Assembly (NCBI GenBank): GCA_029560815.1
Contig: JAKQKF010000088.1
Coordinates: forward strand, 1 to 5,674
DNA length: 5,674 bases
Source: a bacterium
Lineage (GTDB): Bacteria; KSB1; UBA2214
Direction of reading: 5' to 3'
Shown here: positions 1 to 5,674 of the stretch, one piece after another
How the letters are laid out: every line of letters begins with the position of its first letter
Position numbering within the stretch: position 1 is the stretch's first letter
The notes under the pieces: model-generated
What the model saw: the letters and a program-made list of their open reading frames with translations, nothing else
What the model was told of the DNA's origin: nothing
Databases searched by the model: none
Position numbers and translations under genes: made by a program

Positions 1-5
1 AAGGA
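1..5 (+). promoter_or_regulatory. Ribosome binding site that selects ATG 14
   Basis: AAGGA lies at the window edge, eight bases before the ATG at 14-16. It directly abuts or overlaps the in-frame ATG at 5-7, so it cannot serve that codon. The spacing favours 14 as the start. A further Shine-Dalgarno element left of the window that serves ATG 5 cannot be excluded. Confidence 0.6.
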
Positions 6-13
6 TGATAAAG

Positions 14-3000
14 ATGAAAAAAGAATTACTGTTCGCAATACTCGCCCTTGGTCTGCTCCTCGCTGTTTTTTCGCCCTTTGCCACGGCGGCGGAAAGAGTG
101 CAGGCGGTTGCCCCGGCCCTGAAGGCGGCACAGACGCATGAAGCGCTGCAGGAGGCTGCAACCGTGATGATCAAGGCTGAAGAGGCCTACGCGCGCGCCA
201 TCGACCGCGGCCTGGAGGAGTGGACGGCACAGCAGATGCTGACCGCCCGCATGGAGGAGGCCCTGCAGCCGGAAAAGCTGGTCCCGATGTTTCTGCGCAG
301 CTACAGCAGTTATCGGCAGGCGCTGTCCGCTCAAGCCTCTTTGGCCAGGACCGCAGCCGCTCCGACCGCCTATACTGAAATTACCGGACATATCACGGTG
401 GATGGCGAGGCGCCCATCTACCCGGTCACGGTGGTCGCCTTCGATTCCCTGGGCTATTACCGGGGTGACAGCGATGACTGGTACACCTCTTCAACCGGAA
501 AGTATTCGATCCTCAATCTGCCCCCGGGAGAGTACTACCTTCTGACAGTGAGCGATCGCTATGTCGATGAAATATACAATAATCTGATCCTGCCCCTGGA
601 TGCCCGGGAGACCTGGCGTCTGGCCGAAAAGGTCACTGTGAGTGAGAACCAGATGACCGCGGGCATCGATTTCGAGCTGCAAAAGGGTGCGGAGCTTTCG
701 GGTATGATCTTTCGTGAAGACGGCTCGCCCGTCCAGGGCATGACCCTCTCCTTCGTCTTCACCAGTCCAGACTCCCCCGTCCCGGTCTACTCTCTCGAGA
801 CCACCACCGATGACGGCTTTTTCATCATCAATGTGCCCCTCGTCGGCGACTACCGGCTCTCCGTGCAGGTGGTTGGCGAGGGATCGCCGCAGACCTGGTA
901 TCCGAACCAGGCGGCCTGGGCCGCTGGTCAAATCGTCGCCCTTTCCGCCTATGATACCTCCCTGAGCAACCTCGATTTCATTCTGGCGCCCTTGCCCGTG
1001 GGGGTTATACCGGGCTCCATTTCAGGGAATTATCGCTGGAGCGACACCGATCAGCTCATCAGCATCGCCACCGCTTTCCTCTTCCACGCGGAAGATTCCT
1101 CGCTGGCCGATTTCAAACTGGGTTTTCTGGGGAGTTACATGTTCCCTGCGGTGGCTCCCGGTGAATATATCGTCTATGTGGATGACCAGCTTGGCAATCT
1201 GATCGGCGGGGTCAACTATCTTGGCCAGTTCTACTCGGGTGCTCAAACCCCCGGCGCTGCCACCCGCATCACGGTCAGGGAGGGCGAAGAGGTCGTTCTC
1301 AACGACATCGTGCTCCAGCCCGGCGGCACGCTCACCGGCACGGTCAAGAGCGCGGAGGGCAAGGTGCTCGACGATGTTTGGGTCCTCGCCATCGACGCCT
1401 CGCTGACCGAGCTCAAGCTGGAGCCCTGGCTGAACAACCTTCATCTTTTCATCGGCAAGGCCGACGCCAAGGGGATCTACTCGATCGCCGGTGTGCCGAC
1501 AGGGCACTACCTCCTCCGGACGATTTCAGACACCCTGATCAATGAGAACCTGCTCAATCTGATCAAGATCACCTCCGGCGCCCATGCGGGCGAGGTGGTG
1601 GATGAATGGTACGGCGGCGGCCCCAATCTGTTCAATGCGGGTTCGGCCGCTGCGGTGGCGGTCACCGCCCCCTATGAGACCGCCGGGATTGATTTCGTGC
1701 TGGAAAAGGCGAAATGGATTCGCGGCCGGGTAACCGACAGCATCAACGGCGCCGGCAAGAGCTTTTACCGTCTTTTTGCCCTGAACGACAGCACGGCCTA
1801 TCCGTTCCTGTCGCTGACCGCCCTCATCGAAGACAGCCAGATGGACAGCGCCGGATACTATCGTCTCGGCCCCCTGCCCTCCGGCACCTACAAGATTCTC
1901 GCCATGGCGCCCTTTACCGGATTCAACAACTATCTGAGCGAGATGTACGGCGGAGCGCGCAGTTTCGCCGACGCCGAGGTTGTCACGGTGGGTGGCAGTG
2001 ATTTGACGGGAATGGACATCAAGGTTGATCGCGGCGCGGTCATCCAGGGCTTCGTCGACCTCCCGCAGGAGGGCGGCGGTGTCGTACGAGCCGGTGCGGA
2101 TATTCTGGACGGTTTTCCGGTCATGGTCTACGAAGCGGCGAGCGGCAAGCTGGCGAGCATGGATTTTGTCCAGTTCAACGGCGGCTACAGGGTCGACCGG
2201 CTGTTGCCCGGCACCTACAAGATCCTCGCCCTGCCGGCCGTGGCCCCCTTTGCGGCGACCTGGTATGGCGGCGGCGGCAGCTTTAGCAGCGCCGCCGAGG
2301 TCACCCTCGGTTTTGGTGAAACCGTCGACTGCAATATCCTCATCGAAAAGGCCGGCGGCGCCATTGCCGGTTCCGTCCTGGAGATTCATTCCGGCGCTCC
2401 TCTCTCCCAGGTCATGGTCATCGCCTATCACCCGAGCGGCCATCCGGCCGGCATCAGCATGACCGGCATGGATCTCAACAGCGGCCTGCCTGCCGGCCAG
2501 AGCGGGCAGTTCACCATCCCCGGTCTGCGCGCCGGCGACTATTATCTGCGTACCTTCGCCCTCAGTTCCGCTCTGGGCCTTTCCAGTCAGCTGATGGGTT
2601 TTGTTGACCTGCTCTCCCCTGCCAGTGGCGAAGAGATCGATTATATGAATCTTCTCTTCGGCGATGGTCTCGGCGACCTGAGCGGCCTGCTCGGCCTCGG
2701 CATGACCCTCTATGGCGACCAGTGGTACCGGACGGTGCCGGCGCAGATTGAGATCAATCTGGATGGATTCGTCCTCAACCTGCTCGCCTACGGCATGCCG
2801 AGCGGGCATGATCAAGCCCTCCTGCCCCTCTTTCTACCGCTGCCCCTGGCCGAAAAGATCCCGGCGACGGCGCTGCCGATCACAGTGGCCGACGGCGGTA
2901 CAGTGGCGGGTGTGGAATTCAGGCTCGAGGAGGGGGGACTCGGGGATGTGGTCTCGGATGTAGAAGAGCGGCCGGCCGGGCTGCCCGGGAGTTTCACGGT

Positions 3001-3265
3001 TCATGCCAACTATCCCAATCCTTTCAACCCTGCGACGACGCTGAGTTTTGAGCTGCCGGCGGAGGGCCGGGTCCGGGTCGAAATCTTTAATGCCCTGGGG
3101 CACCGCGTGCGCCTGCTGCAGGAGGGCTTTCTTCCGGCGGGTGCGCACCAGCTCGCCTGGGACGGCCGCAGCGACGCGGGTGAACCGGCCACTTCGGGCC
3201 TCTACTTCGCCCGCTTCCAGGCCGGAAACAGTGTCCGTACGGTCAAGATGGTGATGATGAAGTAA
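14..3265 (+). CDS. Secreted multi-module carboxypeptidase-regulatory-like protein with T9SS type A sorting domain
   Basis: Large exported protein of about 1083 residues (1086 if ATG 5 is used). Residues 1-26 form a Sec signal peptide: KK, a Leu/Ala-rich core, then a likely cut after ATA or TAA. Residues 27-115 are Ala/Glu/Gln-rich and probably helical. Residues 120-975 hold seven tandem beta-sandwich modules of the carboxypeptidase regulatory-like type. Each has a G-x-V/I opening strand, a G-x-Y/F-x-I/V-x-x-L/V-P-x-G-x-Y core and a closing 'DF-L-K/E-G' strand. A short linker leads to the type IX sorting domain at 993-1083. No catalytic motif is visible, so this is not a peptidase; such modules usually serve as structural or binding units. 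By family knowledge the protein should cross the outer membrane by the type IX system and be attached to the surface or released. Its ligand is unknown. It is followed by its own terminator, so it is the last or only gene of its transcript. The identification of the architecture is firm; the function is open. Confidence 0.95.
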   Translation: MKKELLFAILALGLLLAVFSPFATAAERVQAVAPALKAAQTHEALQEAATVMIKAEEAYARAIDRGLEEWTAQQMLTARMEEALQPEKLVPMFLRSYSSYRQALSAQASLARTAAAPTAYTEITGHITVDGEAPIYPVTVVAFDSLGYYRGDSDDWYTSSTGKYSILNLPPGEYYLLTVSDRYVDEIYNNLILPLDARETWRLAEKVTVSENQMTAGIDFELQKGAELSGMIFREDGSPVQGMTLSFVFTSPDSPVPVYSLETTTDDGFFIINVPLVGDYRLSVQVVGEGSPQTWYPNQAAWAAGQIVALSAYDTSLSNLDFILAPLPVGVIPGSISGNYRWSDTDQLISIATAFLFHAEDSSLADFKLGFLGSYMFPAVAPGEYIVYVDDQLGNLIGGVNYLGQFYSGAQTPGAATRITVREGEEVVLNDIVLQPGGTLTGTVKSAEGKVLDDVWVLAIDASLTELKLEPWLNNLHLFIGKADAKGIYSIAGVPTGHYLLRTISDTLINENLLNLIKITSGAHAGEVVDEWYGGGPNLFNAGSAAAVAVTAPYETAGIDFVLEKAKWIRGRVTDSINGAGKSFYRLFALNDSTAYPFLSLTALIEDSQMDSAGYYRLGPLPSGTYKILAMAPFTGFNNYLSEMYGGARSFADAEVVTVGGSDLTGMDIKVDRGAVIQGFVDLPQEGGGVVRAGADILDGFPVMVYEAASGKLASMDFVQFNGGYRVDRLLPGTYKILALPAVAPFAATWYGGGGSFSSAAEVTLGFGETVDCNILIEKAGGAIAGSVLEIHSGAPLSQVMVIAYHPSGHPAGISMTGMDLNSGLPAGQSGQFTIPGLRAGDYYLRTFALSSALGLSSQLMGFVDLLSPASGEEIDYMNLLFGDGLGDLSGLLGLGMTLYGDQWYRTVPAQIEINLDGFVLNLLAYGMPSGHDQALLPLFLPLPLAEKIPATALPITVADGGTVAGVEFRLEEGGLGDVVSDVEERPAGLPGSFTVHANYPNPFNPATTLSFELPAEGRVRVEIFNALGHRVRLLQEGFLPAGAHQLAWDGRSDAGEPATSGLYFARFQAGNSVRTVKMVMMK
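371..2938 (+). repeat. Seven tandem regulatory-like beta-sandwich modules (protein-level repeat)
   Basis: Counting from ATG 14, the modules span roughly residues 120-224, 225-326, 330-437, 438-565, 566-674, 675-780 and 781-975. Each begins with a strand such as ITGHITVDG, LSGMIFREDG, LTGTVKSAEG, IRGRVTD or IAGSVLE. Each has a middle core such as YSILNLPPGEYYL, YSIAGVPTGHYLL, YRLGPLPSGTYKI or FTIPGLRAGDYYL. Each ends with a strand like GIDFELQKG, GIDFVLEKA or GVEFRLEEGG. Just before the last strands most modules carry an aromatic-Tyr motif: IYNN (187), WYPN (295), FYSG (406), WYGG (532), MYGG (644), WYGG (750) and WYRT (904). Modules 4 and 7 are lengthened by internal insertions. Repeat boundaries were set by eye and could move by several residues. 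Confidence 0.85.
2990..3262 (+). other. T9SS type A (Por) C-terminal sorting domain
   Basis: Residues 993-1083 match the well-known type IX secretion C-terminal domain. They show an F-x-V-x-x-NYPNPFNPATT opening and an SFELP strand. Next come V-x-V-E-I-F-N-ALG-x-x-V and an AGAHQLAWDGRSDAG turn, followed by SGLYFARFQAG and a basic KMVMMK end. In characterised Bacteroidota systems this fold targets the passenger to the outer-membrane translocon and is often cleaved there, with the passenger attached to lipopolysaccharide. The presence of the secretion machinery in this genome is implied, not seen. Confidence 0.93.
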
Positions 3266-3287
3266 GGTCCGGTCCGACGAAACAGAG

Positions 3288-3331
3288 ACGCCCTCTTCGC
3301 GCTGCAAGCCGCGGAGAGGGCGTTTTTATTT
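3288..3331 (+). terminator. Rho-independent terminator of the modular protein gene
   Basis: ACGCCCTCT at 3288-3296 pairs perfectly with AGAGGGCGT at 3315-3323. The stem extends inward by one G-T pair (3297/3314) and four more pairs (3298-3301 with 3310-3313), leaving an eight-base loop at 3302-3309. TTTTTATTTT follows on the plus strand, 22 bases after the TAA stop. Read from the minus strand the hairpin is followed by CTCTGTTTCG, which is a poor U-tract, so it mainly stops plus-strand transcription. Confidence 0.92.
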
Positions 3332-3349
3332 TGGCGGTCGTGGGGAAGG

Positions 3350-3514
3350 TCAGGGGAGGAGCAGCGGCTCCCCGGTGATCTCGACTCGTGCCTGCAGGAA
3401 CCGCGGGCCGGCCGCAGCGGCTGGTGCAGCAAAACCAGGTTGCCCGCCGCCGGCGCTGATCGAGAACCAGCCCGGTTCGATCACCCGTCTACCCTCGTCG
3501 TCGATGAGCGAGAG
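3350..3514 (-). pseudogene. Out-of-frame 3' end of the GH3 gene (rest of fibronectin-III-like domain)
   Basis: Read on the minus strand in the frame next to the main GH3 frame, this stretch encodes 54 residues and ends at TGA (3352-3350). It begins LSLIDDEGRRVIEPGWFSIS, continues AGGGQPGF and ends RVEITGEPLLLP. This is the standard ending of the GH3 fibronectin-III-like domain (L-x-x-x-D-x-x-G-x-x-V-x-E-P-G-x-F-x-I-x-x-G-G) and begins exactly where the main frame loses family resemblance. It has no start codon or ribosome binding site of its own that would make a sensible separate gene. It is best read as part of the same gene, disconnected by an indel. Confidence 0.88.
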
Positions 3515-5567
3515 CTGCCGCGGGGATGCGAAAAGAGAGTGTGCGACTCTCGCCCGGCTGCAAATGGAGGCGGCGGAATCCGGCCAGGGTGCGGATGGGC
3601 ACCGGGGCCGAGGCCGCCTCATCGCTGAGATAGAGCTGGACCACTTCGTCTCCCGCCCGAGCGCCGCGGTTGGTCACTGTCACCTCTACGCTCAACTCCT
3701 CACCGGATCCGGCCCGCTGCGGGACCTTCAGATCGCTGTAGGCGAAAACCGTATAGGAGAGGCCGTGGCCGAAGGGGTAGAGGGGCTCGCCGGTGAAATA
3801 GCGGTAGGTGCGCCCGGCCATGGCGTACTCTTCAAAGGGGGGGAGATCTGCGGCCGACCTGTAAAAGGTGACCGGCAGCCGGCCGCCGGGACTGTAATCC
3901 CCGCACAGGGCTTCGGCGATGGCGGTCCCGCCCCGCTGGCCGGGATACCACGCCTCGAGGATGGCGGGGATTATCCGGTCCGCCCGGTTGACGGCCAGGG
4001 CGCTGCCATTGAAGAGCACCAGCACGGTCGGCTTGTTCAAAGCGGCCACCTGTTCCATCAGTTCCTGCTGAGGGGCGGGCAGATCCAGGCTGGTGCGGTC
4101 GCCGCCGTGAAATCCCGGCACTTTCACCTCCATCTCTTCGCCCTCGAGGCGCGGCGAGATGCCAAGGCAGAGCACCACCGCATCTGCTTCGCGTGCGGCC
4201 TGCAGCGCCTCCGCAAGCAGCGCGCCGGCGGAGCCCTTCCGGTCCGCGGCCATCCCTTCGGCGAGAGGGCAGCCGGGGGTGTAGGTCACGCGGGCGCGGG
4301 CGCCCAGCCTGTCGCGGATCCCCTGCAGGGGGGTGACAGGATGGGAGGGGGTGCCGTTATAGTTGCCGAGCAGCAGCTCGACGTTGTCGGCGTTGGGACC
4401 GATGACCGCGATATTTTTCACGGTTTCCGGCAGCGGCAGGGTGTTGCGCTCATTTTTAAGCAGCACCAGGGAGGCGCGGGCGGCTTCGAGGGCGAGGCGG
4501 TCGTGTTCGGGGCGGTCGTTCACAGCATAGGGAATCCGGGCGTAGGGGACCAGCTCCGGGGGATCGAATTCCCCGAGCCGGAACCGGGCTGTGAAGAGGC
4601 GTTCAACCGCCGTGTCGATCTCCGCCTCGGCGATCAGCCCTTGGCGCACCGCCTCGGCCAGAGCGCCGTACTCCCCGCCGCAGCTGAGGTCGCAGCCGGC
4701 CCTGACGGCTCGGGCGGCGGCGGCCGCCATCTCGGGCACCATCTTGTGGCCGTAGAGGATGTCCGAGATGGCCCCGCAGTCGGAGACGATATAGCCGTCA
4801 AATCCCCACTCCCTGCGCAGGAGATCGGTCAGCAGCCGGGTGCTGCTGCAGCAGGGCTCGCCTTCGTAGCGGTTATAGGCGCACATGATTGAATGGGCTC
4901 CGGCTTCGCGCACGCACATCTCAAAGGCGGGCAGGTAGGTCTCGCGCAGGTCGCGTTCGCCGGCGATGGCGTCAAAGCCATGACGGTCCGGTTCGGGGCC
5001 GCTGTGGACGGCGTAGTGCTTGGGGGTGGCGATCGCCTTGAAGTAGCGCGGATCGTCGCCCTGGAGGCCTTTGACAAAAGCGACACCGAGGCGGCCGGTG
5101 AGGAAGGGATCCTCGCCGTAGGTCTCCTGGCCGCGGCCCCAGCGCGGGTCGCGAAAAATGTTGATGTTCGGCGACCAGAAAGTGAGCCCCTGGTAGATGC
5201 CGCGCTCTCCCCGGCGGACGGACTCGTGGTGTTTGGCGCGGGCCTCATCGCCGATCACGGCGGCGATCCGGCCGACGAGCTCTTCATCCCAGGTGGCGCC
5301 GAGGCCGATGGCCTGGGGAAAGACAGTGGCGACGCCGGCGCGGGCGACTCCGTGCAGGGCTTCATTCCACCAGTTATAGGCGGGAATGCCGAGGCGCGGG
5401 ATGGCGGCAGCGCTGTGCTGCATTTGCGAGATCTTTTCCTCCAGGGTCATCTCGCGGACCAGCCTGCGGGCGCGCTCCCGGGCGGGCAGTGCAGAATCCT
5501 GCCAGGGTGTCTGCGCCAGGACGAGGCCGGCGAGGGCGAACAAAATAGAGGCGATGAGGTTTTTCAT
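3489..5567 (-). CDS. Secreted glycoside hydrolase family 3, beta-xylosidase type, C-terminus frameshifted
   Basis: Exo-acting GH3 enzyme, probably releasing xylose (perhaps also arabinose) from the ends of xylo-oligosaccharides in the periplasm. Residues 1-18 are a signal peptide with a VLA-Q cut. The N-terminal barrel (about 25-335) shows YNWWNEALHGVARAG (64-78), RWGRGQETYGEDPFLTG (142-158), KHYAVHSGPEPDRHGFDA (183-200), MCAYNR (228-233) and VSDCGAI (261-267). D263 there is the expected catalytic nucleophile. SDC rather than SDW, together with WWNEALHG, points to the xylosidase branch rather than BglX-like glucosidases. The second domain (about 350-565) has VLLKNERNTLPLP, the LEGEEMEVKVPGFHGGDRTSLDLP segment in two parts (474-484 and 485-497; acid/base probably within E475-E478), and EAWYPGQRGGTAIAE. 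Residues 594-692 start the fibronectin-III-like domain (PLYPFGHGLSYT, VVQLYLSD, LAGFRRLHLQPGE). The open frame ends early with the non-family tail AHRRRG. It continues in another frame to 3350, giving about 739 residues if repaired. No sorting domain is present in either frame. Exact substrate specificity is inferred. Confidence 0.95.
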   Translation of the reverse strand: MKNLIASILFALAGLVLAQTPWQDSALPARERARRLVREMTLEEKISQMQHSAAAIPRLGIPAYNWWNEALHGVARAGVATVFPQAIGLGATWDEELVGRIAAVIGDEARAKHHESVRRGERGIYQGLTFWSPNINIFRDPRWGRGQETYGEDPFLTGRLGVAFVKGLQGDDPRYFKAIATPKHYAVHSGPEPDRHGFDAIAGERDLRETYLPAFEMCVREAGAHSIMCAYNRYEGEPCCSSTRLLTDLLRREWGFDGYIVSDCGAISDILYGHKMVPEMAAAAARAVRAGCDLSCGGEYGALAEAVRQGLIAEAEIDTAVERLFTARFRLGEFDPPELVPYARIPYAVNDRPEHDRLALEAARASLVLLKNERNTLPLPETVKNIAVIGPNADNVELLLGNYNGTPSHPVTPLQGIRDRLGARARVTYTPGCPLAEGMAADRKGSAGALLAEALQAAREADAVVLCLGISPRLEGEEMEVKVPGFHGGDRTSLDLPAPQQELMEQVAALNKPTVLVLFNGSALAVNRADRIIPAILEAWYPGQRGGTAIAEALCGDYSPGGRLPVTFYRSAADLPPFEEYAMAGRTYRYFTGEPLYPFGHGLSYTVFAYSDLKVPQRAGSGEELSVEVTVTNRGARAGDEVVQLYLSDEAASAPVPIRTLAGFRRLHLQPGESRTLSFRIPAAALAHRRRG

Positions 5568-5674
5568 TTTTCCTCGCTATTTTCTGTTACGGACATGTAA
5601 AAAAGTACGCAAGATTATCATTTATCACAAGCAAGAAACAGAGTGGTACTGTTTACGTATAATAGTGTTGCGCT
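5568..5674 (-). promoter_or_regulatory. GH3 leader region: ribosome binding site and possible promoter
   Basis: The 107 bases before the GH3 start are clearly richer in A/T than the genes. On the minus strand GAGG (5575-5572) followed by AAAA precedes the ATG, a short but usable Shine-Dalgarno spacing. TAATCTTG (5617-5610) resembles the Bacteroidota -7 element TAnnTTTG with one mismatch, and TTTC (5638-5635) could be a degraded -33 TTTG. The spacing of 17 is shorter than usual, so the promoter call is weak. No clear operator palindrome or riboswitch is visible. Confidence 0.35.
5635..5663 (+). promoter_or_regulatory. Possible divergent promoter pointing out of the window
   Basis: TATAAT at 5658-5663 is a perfect sigma-70-type -10 hexamer on the plus strand. 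Seventeen bases upstream, GAAACA (5635-5640) matches only the ACA half of a -35 box. If real, it would drive a gene beyond position 5674, divergent from the GH3 gene. The gene it would serve is not in the window, and a single hexamer in AT-rich DNA can arise by chance. Confidence 0.25.

Noticed and set aside
1526..2815. 429-codon open frame on the minus strand, opposite the modular gene
   Set aside because: The product is rich in Ala, Gly, Asp and His with no domain pattern, while the plus strand has clear module repeats across the same bases.
14..3265. Metallocarboxypeptidase function suggested by the regulatory-like modules
   Set aside because: There is no zinc-binding HxxE...H motif or peptidase domain; only the accessory-type beta-sandwich modules are present.
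3489..3530. Programmed ribosomal frameshift as the explanation for the split GH3 frame
   Set aside because: There is no classic slippery heptamer, stimulatory stem or internal Shine-Dalgarno arrangement. The CTCTTTTCGC run is short and GH3 enzymes are not known to use recoding, so an indel is simpler.
3375..4892. 505-codon open frame on the plus strand, opposite the GH3 gene
   Set aside because: It lies wholly antisense to strongly recognisable GH3 coding sequence, has no recognisable domain and has a biased Gly/Ala/Arg composition. High GC content lowers stop codon frequency, so it is a shadow frame.
4893..5600. 235-codon plus-strand open frame covering the GH3 start
   Set aside because: It is antisense to the GH3 signal peptide and barrel motifs, continues past the GH3 start only by chance and shows no family resemblance.
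5565..5674. Operator-like TACGTA element near 5654-5659
   Set aside because: Only six bases are palindromic and the flanks do not match, which is too short to support a regulator site.

Overview
This GC-rich window holds two convergent genes for exported proteins and looks like a piece of a genome from the Fibrobacterota-Chlorobi-Bacteroidota (FCB) side of the bacteria. The main clue is the C-terminus of the first protein. It carries a type IX secretion (Por) type A sorting domain, with the YPNPFNP start and a KMVMMK-type end. That variant is common in high-GC FCB relatives such as Calditrichota, KSB1, Latescibacterota and Zixibacteria. The lineage is an inference from the domain and the base composition; no marker gene is present.

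Layout: positions 14-3265 (+) encode a protein of about 1083 residues. It has a signal peptide, a helical N-terminal segment, seven tandem carboxypeptidase-regulatory-like beta-sandwich modules and the sorting domain. A strong intrinsic terminator follows at 3288-3331. On the opposite strand, 5567 down to 3489 encodes a secreted glycoside hydrolase family 3 enzyme of the beta-xylosidase type. The last 107 bases (5568-5674) are an AT-richer intergenic stretch with the GH3 ribosome binding site and possible promoters.

The most notable observation is that the GH3 gene is frameshifted near its 3' end. The open frame ends at a TAG at 3489-3491, inside the C-terminal fibronectin-III-like domain. 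The missing family-typical ending (SLIDDEGRRVIEPGWF and onward, to a TGA at 3350-3352) is intact in the neighbouring frame. Loss of one CG pair from a CGCG run near 3518-3521 would restore the family's usual spacing. This may be a real mutation or a sequence error.

The two genes are separate transcription units. Together they suggest a bacterium that exports surface-anchored or released adhesive or scaffold-like proteins through the type IX system and degrades plant hemicellulose oligosaccharides. Nothing in the sequence shows the two products act together. I see no RNA gene, mobile element, CRISPR array or clearly new defence or biosynthetic system.
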